Below, in pieces: positions 9,711-17,856 of a stretch of 51,483 nucleotides of DNA (its first letter is position 1; each line of letters starts with the position of its first letter). Both the position numbers and the translations under genes were made by a program. The notes beneath the pieces were generated by a model. That model was not told where the DNA came from and ran no database searches. It worked only from the letters and a program-made list of their open reading frames with translations. The stretch is from Rubrivivax sp. (GTDB taxonomy: Bacteria; Pseudomonadota; Gammaproteobacteria; Burkholderiales; Burkholderiaceae_C): assembly GCA_027487585.1 (NCBI GenBank), contig JAIYDH010000173.1:1-51483 (forward strand), in the 5' to 3' direction.

Positions 9711-10180
9711 GGCACGTACTCCCAGGTTTGCAGTTGCAGCAGCGCGCTGTGGCAAAGCACACCGCAGAAGAGCACCGGGCCGGCTTCGAGCTTCTGCACG
9801 CCGTCGGGCCCGCCGCCGATCTCCTCGGCCGTGCTCACGCCACCCAGCGTGCGGTCGGCCTCATGCGCGGCGCCGATGGCCTCGCAGAGGTCATCGAACA
9901 CAACCGACGAGCGCTCCTCGTCGTTGAACACCAGGTAGCCGCGAATCGGCCACGTGTGCTTCAGCAGCACGCGGCCCAGGCCGATAGTGGTGCGCTCGGT
10001 GCGGCAGTTGCCCACGTACCAGCCGCGCAAATGCGGCATGCCGCCTGATGCGGACCACACGTACAGCTCCTGCATGCGGCTCTCTTCGCGCAGGTAGCGC
10101 TCGAACTCGTGCACGCGGCCCACGTCGGGCACGCCTTGCAGCAGGGCCACCAGGGCGGCGCGGTGCGCGGCCACGCTCAT
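9707..10180 (-). CDS. Phage minor tail / tail completion protein (Gp37-type fold possible)
   Basis: ATG 10180 MSVAAHRAALVALLQGVPDVGRVHEFERYLREE...; overlaps neighbours by 4 nt. Confidence 0.55.
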   Translation of the reverse strand: MSVAAHRAALVALLQGVPDVGRVHEFERYLREESRMQELYVWSASGGMPHLRGWYVGNCRTERTTIGLGRVLLKHTWPIRGYLVFNDEERSSVVFDDLCEAIGAAHEADRTLGGVSTAEEIGGGPDGVQKLEAGPVLFCGVLCHSALLQLQTWEYVP

Positions 10181-10686
10181 GCCGGGGCTCCAGGCCCGCC
10201 CTGCAGGCGAACGACGATGCGCGCCACTGCGGCGTCCAACGTAAGCTGGATCACGGACTGATTGGCCTGCAGCACCTGTTCGAAGATGCGCTGGCCCTTG
10301 GTGCCACGCGCTGCGATGTTGCGCTGGATGACCTTGGCCACCGCCCACGCATGGCCGCCGCTGATGCCGAACTTCTTCTCCACCCACTCGTACAGCGGGC
10401 GAATGGGCGCCCAGTGCGGCTTGGTGCCCAGCTCCACGAAAGCCACCTCCGGCTTGGGGCTGCCAACCAGGCCCAGCACCCCCAGCGGCGTGACTCTCAC
10501 CGACGGCAAGATGCTCTGCGCCGATGAGCCTGTCACCTTGGGCCAGCGCATCTCGGCATGCGCGGCCAGGTCGATGGTGAGCCGCTCGATCGCGAGGCGC
10601 AGCTCGTCCACCGCCACGTCGGGCGCCTGCTCGAAGGCCCGGCGCAGCTCAGCCTGGCCGTAAGGGATGACCTGCATGGTGATCAT
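10177..10686 (-). CDS. HK97 gp10-like / tail completion protein
   Basis: 169 aa; ...VAFVELGTKPHWAPIRPLYEWVEKKFG... typical of the gp10/gpV-like connector family. Confidence 0.6.
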   Translation of the reverse strand: MITMQVIPYGQAELRRAFEQAPDVAVDELRLAIERLTIDLAAHAEMRWPKVTGSSAQSILPSVRVTPLGVLGLVGSPKPEVAFVELGTKPHWAPIRPLYEWVEKKFGISGGHAWAVAKVIQRNIAARGTKGQRIFEQVLQANQSVIQLTLDAAVARIVVRLQGGPGAPA

Positions 10687-10696
10687 GGCCAGGCCC

Positions 10697-11422
10697 TCAG
10701 TGGTAAGGCGTGTCGCCGGGCAGGTCGTTCGTGCGCCAGCTCGGCCGCGCGCGGCGGCCCAGGCTCACGCTGGTACCGGCGCCGGCCGTCACGCCAGCGG
10801 CGCCAGGGCCAGCGCGCTCGGCCGCCTGCAGCGGGTCGACGGCGCCGATGCCGGCAAAGTAGGCCGCGCGGTACTCACGCGAGCGGGCGGCGTAGTTGCG
10901 CGCTCGGCTCTCGGTGTTGCTGCCGTCGGCGGCAATGCTGCTTTCACGATCAGCGCTGTACTGCGCCGCAAGCTCGCGGCACAACAGGTGCGCCGCGTAG
11001 TGGCCCACGTGATCGAGGTCGCGCTGAGGCACGGTGCAGCGCGGGGTCAAGCCGCCAGCCACCACGTGCTCGGCCGTGTACGTGACGCGTACCACGCTGG
11101 CCGCCTGCAGCGCCTGCTCGCACACGAGCTTCAGCTCGGTCTCGGTCAGGTACAGCGTCACGCCCACGCTCTGCAGGGGCTGCTGGCCAATGGGCCACTC
11201 GGCCTGCAGCACCACGGTGTAGCTGCTGGCCTCGGGCGGCATGCTGGCGCTGTAGTGGCCGTTGGCGCCCCAGGTGAAGTCGTCGACCAGGCGGCGTGGC
11301 TTGTCGGCGCTGTACTGGCTGACGGCGCTCTGGATGACGCGGTCGATGTCCGCGGGGGTGACGTTGCGCACCTGCTCGCGCACCAGGCGCGGCAGCAGGG
11401 CTTGAAGGTAGGCGAGCGACAT
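10697..11422 (-). CDS. Head-tail connector protein
   Basis: 241 aa; position between capsid and gp10-like gene; DHVGHYAAHLLCRELAAQYSADRESS. Confidence 0.5.
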   Translation of the reverse strand: MSLAYLQALLPRLVREQVRNVTPADIDRVIQSAVSQYSADKPRRLVDDFTWGANGHYSASMPPEASSYTVVLQAEWPIGQQPLQSVGVTLYLTETELKLVCEQALQAASVVRVTYTAEHVVAGGLTPRCTVPQRDLDHVGHYAAHLLCRELAAQYSADRESSIAADGSNTESRARNYAARSREYRAAYFAGIGAVDPLQAAERAGPGAAGVTAGAGTSVSLGRRARPSWRTNDLPGDTPYH

Positions 11423-11511
11423 GGGTGGGTGCGTCGGGGTGTGGGCAGGGGCGCGGAGCCGCTTGTGCGAGCAGCCTTAAGGCCGGGCCTGGCGCGGGCC
11501 GGGCTGCTTGC

Positions 11512-11546
11512 AAAAGCGGCCGGGGTGGGGTTGGGCCACCCCGGCC
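11512..11546 (-). terminator. Probable intrinsic terminator/attenuator after capsid gene
   Basis: Perfect 11-bp stem CCACCCCGGCC/GGCCGGGGTGG, 7-nt loop (11518-11546), followed on the minus strand by GCTTTTG. Confidence 0.55.
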
Positions 11547-11617
11547 TGTGAAGCCCCTTGCGGGGCAGGGAGTCGTGGCAACGACTCTGGAGCGAGCCAG
11601 CAGGAAGGGCTGCCCGA

Positions 11618-14083
11618 TCAGGGCACCACGGCCTTGGTGGTGCCCTTCTCGCCCTCGGGCAGCACGGCGCCGCTGTAGATGTGGCGGATCTTCCAGGTGA
11701 TGATGTCGTTGCTGAACAGGCTGCCCTGCGTAGGCAGGTCCTGCACTAACAGCTCGGGGTCTTCGCGGCCGTCGAGGAAGCCGACCTCCAGCACCGGCAG
11801 CTCGGTCTGGTCGGACACCGTGCACCAGTCGTTCACGTCGGTCCAGTAGTCCACCACCGTGATCTGCGGCATCGAGGTCTGCACGAAGGTCGCGTCCAGG
11901 TTCGTGTTGCGCACGAAGGTGTTGTAGGCGACTTCCTCCAGATCCGGCGGAATCAGCAGATGGCGCGGATTCACGCCCCGGCGCTTGGCGCTGCTCAGGC
12001 GCACCTGCTTCTGCATGGCCAGGCGGTGCGCCTGGTACTGCGCAGCGCTGAAGGCCGCGGTGAAGAGGTTGCCCTTGCCCGCCGTGTACAGCGGCGCGGC
12101 GTCGTAGATGTTGGGGTTGTTGCGGAAGAAGTCGAACACGAACTCGTACAGCGTGTTCGCCGCGGCCAGGCCCAGCTCGGTGGGGATGCGGCGGATGGCG
12201 CCCGCGTCATCGTTCTTGATCGCTTCCAGCGTCAGCGTCTCCAGGCCGCCGCGCTTGGTGACCGCGTACGTGGCCCTCAAATCACCCGGGCTGGTGAGCA
12301 CCGTGTACGGGGCGCCCTGCGCCACCGCCGGCAGGTTGGCATAGCCGCCCATCTGCGTACGCTCTTGCGTGCGGAAGTCGGCCACGTTGGTGACGCTGGC
12401 CACGCGGCGCCAAGTCTGCAGATCGGTGCGCTGGCCAATGTAGGCCAGCATGCGCCGCGTAACGCTGTCGCCCAGCACGTTGGCAAAGGTCGTTGAGGTG
12501 ACGGCCTCGCGGAAGTCCACCGCGCTGCCCAGGCTCTCGCGCAGGCGCGGCATGTCGCAGTCGCTGAGGCGGCCCGTCACGCGGCGGTCGCCGGTGATCT
12601 CGATGTAGCACTCCTTGAACGAGGCGTGCGCACGGTGGTCCTTGTGCTTCGGGTCGAAGAAGGCATCGAGCATGTCGTTGATGACGACGCTGCGGTCCTG
12701 CACCTCCAGGCGGCTGCCGTCACCCAGGCGCACGGAGCCGCTCTCCGTCATGCGGGCCAGGTAGGCGCGCTCGCTGGCGATCAGCTCGTCGACCTTGGCC
12801 TCGGTGAAGCGGTCCATGCCGTCGAGCTGCGCCTGCAGGCGCTCTTTGGCCGGGCCGGGCAGGTTGCAGCTGGCCAGCTTGGTGGCCGCGGCCTGGCGCA
12901 CGCGGAACATGGCCAGGTCGGCCTGGGTGAGCGGGCGATCGTCGCCGCCGGCACCGCCGGTACCGCGATTGCCCTGGGCCTCGGCGAGGCGCGCAGTCTT
13001 GGCGGCGTCCAGCAGGCGCGTCACGCCGGCAGTGACGGTGGCCTCGTCGGGGCCGGCTTCCACCAGCTGCAGCACCTGGGCCATGTCCACCTGGTGGGTG
13101 GCGCAGGCGGTTTGCAGCGCGGCAAACACCTGGGGCGAGGCCGCGGCCTCGGTCAGCGCCACCGTGCCAGTGGTGGCCAGCGCGGCCACAGCGGCCAGCA
13201 GCAGGGTCTTCTTGAACATGGGTTCTTCTCCAGCAGGTTGGGTCGGGTCAGACGGGTTGGTGAGGTCGGCAGCGGCTTCGGCAAGGCGATCCAGGCCGCC
13301 GCCGGCACCTGGCTCCACGATCAGGTCGACGCTGCTCAGCTGCACGAAGCGCACCGCCTCTCGCACGGGCTTGCCTTCGCGGCTGGACTTGCGAACGGTG
13401 GCCTTGGCGTCGATGGACAAGCCCATCAGCCCCTGCATGCCGCGGCGGATGGCCTCGACCATCTTCACCACCGCCGGCTCGCTGGCGCTGATGGCGCGGA
13501 AGGTGGCCGTCACGCGGCCGGTGTCGGGCATGGGCCCGGCCACGAACTGCGCGCCGTACAGGCCACCGATGAGGTTGCCCACGTCCTTGCCGCCGCTCTT
13601 GAGGTGCACCTCGTCGCTCTTCACGAACACGCGCGCGGCTTCCACCAGCGGCACCAGCGTCTTGAGCGCGGCGTCGCTGTAGTAGTTGCCGTTGCCGCTG
13701 AGGCCGGCACGGATGACGGTGACCTCGATGTCAACGCCGCCGTCCTTGGCCTCCAGCACGCGGAAGTCGCCCGCCTGGCTGGCCAGCGCTTCCTTCACAG
13801 GCGCATAAGCGGCCACCACCTCGGTGCCCTCGCCCAGCGTCACCGTGTTCTCGGCGCTCACGGTGTAGGGGTAGCTGTACAGGCGCCCGTTGAGAAGCAC
13901 CACAGCCCTGTCGGCCCAGATGCCCTGCACGTCGACGTAGTAGTCGCCCATGCCGGGCGTGAGCTTGAGCTTCTCGCGCAGCGCCTGGCGCACCAGGTCG
14001 ATGAGCGCGCGGAACTCGGTGGTGGTGGCTTCGGTGAGGCGGTCGAAGCCGGCGCCGGGCGGGATGAGCTTGAGCGGGTCCAT
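11618..14083 (-). CDS. Fused prohead protease/scaffold and major capsid protein
   Basis: 821 aa: N-term protease-like region (ARVFVKSDEVHLKSGGKDVGNLIGGLYGAQFVAGPMPDTGRVTATFRA), middle scaffold-like, C-term capsid (QERTQMGGYANLPAVAQGAPYT...). Confidence 0.8.
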   Translation of the reverse strand: MDPLKLIPPGAGFDRLTEATTTEFRALIDLVRQALREKLKLTPGMGDYYVDVQGIWADRAVVLLNGRLYSYPYTVSAENTVTLGEGTEVVAAYAPVKEALASQAGDFRVLEAKDGGVDIEVTVIRAGLSGNGNYYSDAALKTLVPLVEAARVFVKSDEVHLKSGGKDVGNLIGGLYGAQFVAGPMPDTGRVTATFRAISASEPAVVKMVEAIRRGMQGLMGLSIDAKATVRKSSREGKPVREAVRFVQLSSVDLIVEPGAGGGLDRLAEAAADLTNPSDPTQPAGEEPMFKKTLLLAAVAALATTGTVALTEAAASPQVFAALQTACATHQVDMAQVLQLVEAGPDEATVTAGVTRLLDAAKTARLAEAQGNRGTGGAGGDDRPLTQADLAMFRVRQAAATKLASCNLPGPAKERLQAQLDGMDRFTEAKVDELIASERAYLARMTESGSVRLGDGSRLEVQDRSVVINDMLDAFFDPKHKDHRAHASFKECYIEITGDRRVTGRLSDCDMPRLRESLGSAVDFREAVTSTTFANVLGDSVTRRMLAYIGQRTDLQTWRRVASVTNVADFRTQERTQMGGYANLPAVAQGAPYTVLTSPGDLRATYAVTKRGGLETLTLEAIKNDDAGAIRRIPTELGLAAANTLYEFVFDFFRNNPNIYDAAPLYTAGKGNLFTAAFSAAQYQAHRLAMQKQVRLSSAKRRGVNPRHLLIPPDLEEVAYNTFVRNTNLDATFVQTSMPQITVVDYWTDVNDWCTVSDQTELPVLEVGFLDGREDPELLVQDLPTQGSLFSNDIITWKIRHIYSGAVLPEGEKGTTKAVVP

Positions 14084-14086
14084 GCG

Positions 14087-14386
14087 TCAGCCCTCCGCCG
14101 GCAACAGGCGCGCCAAGCGCACCTCGGCACGGCCGCACTCTTGCCCGTAGCGGTTGGCCGCCGCCAGCTGCTCCAGCATGTCGGCGTGGGCGGCTGCGGC
14201 ATCGCCCAGCAGCAGCTGCAGCTTCTCGGCCGGCACCGGCTCGGCCAGGCTGTCGGCCGCGCGCTTGAGCGCTGCGGCCAGGTTGCCCAGCAGCGCCTGG
14301 CGGCGCCAGCCGGCGGCGCGCGCCTGGTCGAGCGCGGCAATGTGGCGGCCCAGCGCTTCCATGGCGGCAGGCGAGTTCGCGGCCAC
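14087..14386 (-). CDS. Small phage structural-region protein
   Basis: GTG 14386: VAANSPAAMEALGRHIAALDQARAAGWRRQALLGNLAAALKRAADS... Confidence 0.5.
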   Translation of the reverse strand: MAANSPAAMEALGRHIAALDQARAAGWRRQALLGNLAAALKRAADSLAEPVPAEKLQLLLGDAAAAHADMLEQLAAANRYGQECGRAEVRLARLLPAEG

Positions 14387-14387
14387 G

Positions 14388-14678
14388 TCAGGCAGCCTCG
14401 GCGGCTTCGACCTTGATGTCGGCCGAGCTGAACTTCTTGCCGTCCTTGGTGACGACGACGACGTGCGTGCCGTAGTCGCGGAAGGCCAGCACCTCGGTGG
14501 CGGCCACCGGCACCAGCTCGCGCGTGGGCTCTTCACCCGGGTTCTTGGCCGGCACGAGCACCGGGCGCTTCACCTTCTTGGCGGCCTGGGCGGCCGTCAT
14601 CTCGGCCTTGGCCTGCTCGGCCTTGGCCTGCTCGGCCTTGGCCTGCTCGACCGGGGGGGTGGGGGTGTTGGCGGACAT
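14388..14678 (-). CDS. Small phage protein with EQAKA repeat N-terminus
   Basis: 96 aa MSANTPTPPVEQAKAEQAKAEQAKAEMTAAQ...; C-term EVLAFRDYGTHVVVVTKDGKKF. Confidence 0.55.
   Translation of the reverse strand: MSANTPTPPVEQAKAEQAKAEQAKAEMTAAQAAKKVKRPVLVPAKNPGEEPTRELVPVAATEVLAFRDYGTHVVVVTKDGKKFSSADIKVEAAEAA
14601..14645. repeat. 15-bp tandem repeat x3 (ctcggccttggcctg)
   Basis: Three exact consecutive copies encoding AKAEQ repeats. Confidence 0.95.
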
Positions 14679-14736
14679 GCGGCGCTCCGAGGATGGAGAG
14701 CGCCGGTTCTGCGGCGCTCGTCGTTGATGGACGAGC

Positions 14737-14784
14737 GCACTGTGCCGAGCCTGCGGGCCTTGCGTCAGGGCGAAACGTTTCGCC
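14737..14784 (-). promoter_or_regulatory. Bipartite palindromic site upstream of structural operon
   Basis: Perfect 16-bp palindrome GGCGAAACGTTTCGCC (14769-14784), 19-nt spacer, CTCGGCACAGTGC; same arrangement at about 24443-24490. Confidence 0.65.
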
Positions 14785-14860
14785 TCGGGGGTGGGCCTAC
14801 GCGTGTATCAGGGTAGCGGAAAGGGGCGGCTGCGGGAAGCTCCCAAGGCCCTGCATCGCC

Positions 14861-15397
14861 TTACTGACGAAGTGCACTCACCTCAGCTTCGATGCCCTGG
14901 GCATGCCGAGCCATGCATGCCGCCACACCCTCGCGAGGCACGTCGTCATAGTTTGCAGTGAGGACTCGGAAGTCCTTGAGCAAGGACGACACGTGACGCT
15001 GTGTCAGCTGCTGAGCACCCTTGAAAACGGCAATCTCGCTTGTGATCGCGCAAGTCACGTAGTCAGGCATGAATGGCCCCGTGCGACTCCTCATCTCAAG
15101 CGATCGAATCCGAACCTCCAGCTTGGCGCCAGGCGGCAGCAATGCTTCAACCCTTGAAGAGCCGGTGATGAACTGCGCAAGCACTTCTGCGAGAGAAGGG
15201 CTCACTTCCAGCAGCTGCGTGCCATCGGGCAAGCGCACGAAGACGATCTGGCGGTCGACTCGGCCGTCAACCACGAGCACGTTGCCGACCGGAGCGCCTC
15301 GGAAAGGCTGCTCCACGCGGACCACATGCGGCGAGACCGCGCAGCCTGCCAGGCCGACCACCAATAGCAGCAACGACGAAAGCTTAGAGCGGGACAT
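14861..15397 (-). CDS. Putative lipoprotein (prophage cargo / moron candidate)
   Basis: ATG 15397: MSRSKLSSLLLLVVGLAGCAVSPHVV... signal peptide with lipobox LAGC. Confidence 0.65.
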   Translation of the reverse strand: MSRSKLSSLLLLVVGLAGCAVSPHVVRVEQPFRGAPVGNVLVVDGRVDRQIVFVRLPDGTQLLEVSPSLAEVLAQFITGSSRVEALLPPGAKLEVRIRSLEMRSRTGPFMPDYVTCAITSEIAVFKGAQQLTQRHVSSLLKDFRVLTANYDDVPREGVAACMARHAQGIEAEVSALRQ

Positions 15398-15617
15398 ATC
15401 TTCCTCGGCAATTGATATGCAGAAGCTAGTCGACTGACACCTCGGGCACAAGCCGCTGGACCAACCCATGCTAGGGGCGTTCGACCGCTGCCAAGTCCAT
15501 TGCGTACTCTGCAACACGCTGGCACGGTGGCGCTTGCCGCGGGTGTCGGCTGGCCTTAAAGTCCGTTCGCCCCCGATTGGGGGGCCGAGTGTGGCAGCTC
15601 GCTTGACCCCGCGGCTC

Positions 15618-15647
15618 AAAGCCGCACCGAGACCGTTGCGGCTTTTT
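15618..15647 (+). terminator. Intrinsic terminator-like hairpin upstream of C4-like RNA
   Basis: AAAGCCGCA-10 nt-TGCGGCTTTTT. Confidence 0.6.
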
Positions 15648-15654
15648 CGCCTTC

Positions 15655-15760
15655 GGCGCCAGTTCTATGGCGGCCCTGGCGGGGAGCCGCAAGGCTCGCC
15701 GGCTTCCGCTCCGCGGGGTCACCGGTCTGCCAACCCGTCAGGGCCGCCGCCCTCTTGGCA
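15655..15760 (+). ncRNA. C4-type antisense RNA (as in P1/P7/P22 immunity regions)
   Basis: TTCTATGGCGGCCCTGGCGGGGAGCCGCAAGGCTCGCCGG...CCGGTCTGCCAACCCGTCAGGGCCGCCGCCC: recalled C4 consensus; paired stems GGCGGCCCTG/CAGGGCCGCC, CGGG/CCCG, AGCC-GCAA-GGCT. Confidence 0.8.
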
Positions 15761-15802
15761 GTGGGTGGCGGTCGTTCATCGACTGACCCCACGGAGGCCA
15801 AC

Positions 15803-16684
15803 ATGGCAGACCACGACAGCGCTACTGCGCTGACCTTTCACGAAGTCACGTTCGACCCGATCGAGCATGCGCCGGGCGAGACCTGGCTAAGGTGGCAGCA
15901 GATCGCCCCCGCCCTTGGGTTTCGGAACGACCGCTCGTTCCGCGACATCTACAGCAAGCACGCCGCCGAGTTCACCGACCGCATGACCGCCCTGGTCAAG
16001 CTGCCCACTGCGGGCGGCGTGCAGGAGGTGCGAATCTTCAGCCTGCGCGGCGCCCACCTGCTGGGCATGTTTGCCCGCACCGCCCGCGCGGCCGAGTTCC
16101 GCCGCTGGGTGCTGGACGTGCTGGAGCAGCACACCGCCCCGCCCGCCGGCCCGCCGCTGCCGCCGCCGGTGGCCACCGCCACCGTGCTGGCCACCTTCGA
16201 GCGCGTGGTGGCCGAGCGCGACGCCCTGCGCAGCATGCTGGCCGAGCGGGTGCTGAAGGAGAAGCCGCGCCTGCGCAAGGTGCTGTACTACTACGGCATC
16301 AAGGAGCTCACGCACACCGAGCGCGCCACGCTGATGGGCTGGAAGAGCACCGGCGAGTGGTTCAAGGACCTGCGCGAGCTGGCCCTGCTCGGCCTGGTGG
16401 ACTACCAGCCCAACGAAACCTTCCGCCGCATCGGCCTGGCCAACAGCGCCAAGCGCATGGCCCAGCTGGCCGCCGAGGGGCGCCTCAAGCCCAAGACCGT
16501 GTCGCCGCCCTGGCGCGCGCGGCCGGGTCAGAAGGGGCAGCCCGCCGAGGTGCTGCACGCGGGGCGCGAGACGCGCAGCGCCAAGGCCGCCGCGCGGGCC
16601 GGCGTGAATCCTCACGCCGAGTCAAGCCCGGCAGCTAACAGCCGAAGTGCCCCCGACGCCACGACCCGGGAGCAAACGTCATGA
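15803..16684 (+). CDS. Bro-N domain antirepressor protein
   Basis: MADHDSATALTFHEVTFDPIEHAPGETWLRWQQIAPALGFRNDRSFRDIYSKHAAEFTDRMTALVKLPTAGGVQEVRIFSLRGAHLLGMFARTARAAEFRRWVLDVLE = Bro-N pattern. Confidence 0.85.
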   Translation: MADHDSATALTFHEVTFDPIEHAPGETWLRWQQIAPALGFRNDRSFRDIYSKHAAEFTDRMTALVKLPTAGGVQEVRIFSLRGAHLLGMFARTARAAEFRRWVLDVLEQHTAPPAGPPLPPPVATATVLATFERVVAERDALRSMLAERVLKEKPRLRKVLYYYGIKELTHTERATLMGWKSTGEWFKDLRELALLGLVDYQPNETFRRIGLANSAKRMAQLAAEGRLKPKTVSPPWRARPGQKGQPAEVLHAGRETRSAKAAARAGVNPHAESSPAANSRSAPDATTREQTS

Positions 16685-16965
16685 GCCGCGATCCTTCCAT
16701 CACCGCCCTGCTGCTGCCGCAGTTGGCCCAGCGCCTGCAGCAGCAGGCCGCGAACTTGGAGATGGCCACCGGCGCCCTGCGCGCCGTGGAGGGCCTGGCG
16801 CGCTGCGCCCACGCGGCGGGCCAGGGCACAGACGTCATGGCCTCGCACGTGGAAGCCATCGACCTGGCGCACCTGGCCGCCTGCATGGCCGCGGCCGTGC
16901 AGCGGCCCATGCAAGAGATCGATGTCGTGGCCAGCGAGCTGGAGCGTTGCCGGCAGGCCGACTGA
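16681..16965 (+). CDS. Hypothetical small protein
   Basis: 94 aa, ATGA overlap with antirepressor gene. Confidence 0.6.
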   Translation: MSRDPSITALLLPQLAQRLQQQAANLEMATGALRAVEGLARCAHAAGQGTDVMASHVEAIDLAHLAACMAAAVQRPMQEIDVVASELERCRQAD

Positions 16966-17002
16966 GGCCTGCCACGTGCCGCCCGCGCAACGCCGGCGGC
17001 GG

Positions 17003-17077
17003 TTTAAGCCCTTAAAGCGCCTTCGCGCGTTCGACCACTGCCAGGTCTAGTGACAGACCCGGCAAAGCGCGCGAAGG
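17003..17077 (+). promoter_or_regulatory. Palindromic motif plus structured leader upstream of Cys-rich gene
   Basis: TTTAAG-CC-CTTAAA (17003-17016), then stem CCTTCGCGCG/CGCGCGAAGG (17020-17029/17068-17077) enclosing TGCC/GGCA and GGTCT/AGACC. Confidence 0.5.
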
Positions 17078-17106
17078 TGGCTTCCCCTCACACCTGGAGT
17101 TCGACG

Positions 17107-17697
17107 ATGAACGACCTCGCCCCCGATGCTGATGATGCAGCGCTCGATGACGACGACACCACCAGCGCCGACGAAGCGGCCCGCACGCCGCGCGGCGCTT
17201 TCCCCAAGGTTGACCACCCCGAGACGCCGGCCGAGCAGCGGCAGCGATATGAGGAGTGGCTCATTGCCGACGGCCGCCGCAACCCCGAGCTGACGGCCGT
17301 GCTGGCCCAGCCCAGCCGCAACCCGGCCAACATGCACCTCAGCCTGCGCCTTACCATCCGCGCCCGCTGCTACCAGTGCGAGAACGGCGGCAGCGACCAC
17401 GGCTACAAGGAGCGCATCGCCGCCTGCGCCGTGCAGCGCTGCGCACTGTGGTCGGTGCGGCCGTACAAGGCGCCGGGCGAGCAGCCGGTGATGTTGGTGC
17501 GTAAGGAAGACCTAGCCTATGGCGACTACCATGGCCAAGCGCTGGCATCACCCGGCATGCGGCGCCCGGCCATCAACGGCTACTGCCACGAGTGCCAGGG
17601 CGGCAAGCGCATGGCCAACGTGATGCGCGCGGTGCACGACTGCGCCACCGCAGACTGTGCGCTGTGGCTGGCCCGGCCGCTGCAGAAGGAGCCCTAG
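17107..17697 (+). CDS. Zinc-binding-type protein with duplicated Cys4 motif
   Basis: RCYQCENGG...IAACAVQRCALWSVRP and GYCHECQGG...VHDCATADCALWLARP. Confidence 0.65.
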   Translation: MNDLAPDADDAALDDDDTTSADEAARTPRGAFPKVDHPETPAEQRQRYEEWLIADGRRNPELTAVLAQPSRNPANMHLSLRLTIRARCYQCENGGSDHGYKERIAACAVQRCALWSVRPYKAPGEQPVMLVRKEDLAYGDYHGQALASPGMRRPAINGYCHECQGGKRMANVMRAVHDCATADCALWLARPLQKEP

Positions 17698-17834
17698 GCC
17701 AAGGCGGCGGAAGGCGCCGTTCCAGAGGCTGCCGGCCAGGCTGCCGACGAGGGCGTTTCGGCCCCGATCTGAGGCCAAACCCCGGCCGCCAGCCTCGGCG
17801 GCCGGGACCGGGTCCCCAAACCGGCCCGGCATGG

Positions 17835-17856
17835 GCGGTTTAAGGTGCGGTTTAAG
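17835..17856 (+). repeat. Direct repeat GCGGTTTAAG x2, 12-bp period
   Basis: GCGGTTTAAG-GT-GCGGTTTAAG; further copies at 16999-17008 (+) and 38995-39004 (-). Confidence 0.85.

Noticed and set aside
15618-15647. This hairpin as terminator of the antirepressor transcript
   Set aside because: It lies upstream of the C4-like RNA and gene on the same strand, so it cannot terminate that gene; likely insulates or belongs to an upstream/short transcript.
17781-17806. Inverted repeat CCCGGCCGCC-AGCCTC-GGCGGCCGGG as an intrinsic terminator
   Set aside because: Perfect 10-bp stem between convergent genes but no T-run on either strand; left unassigned.
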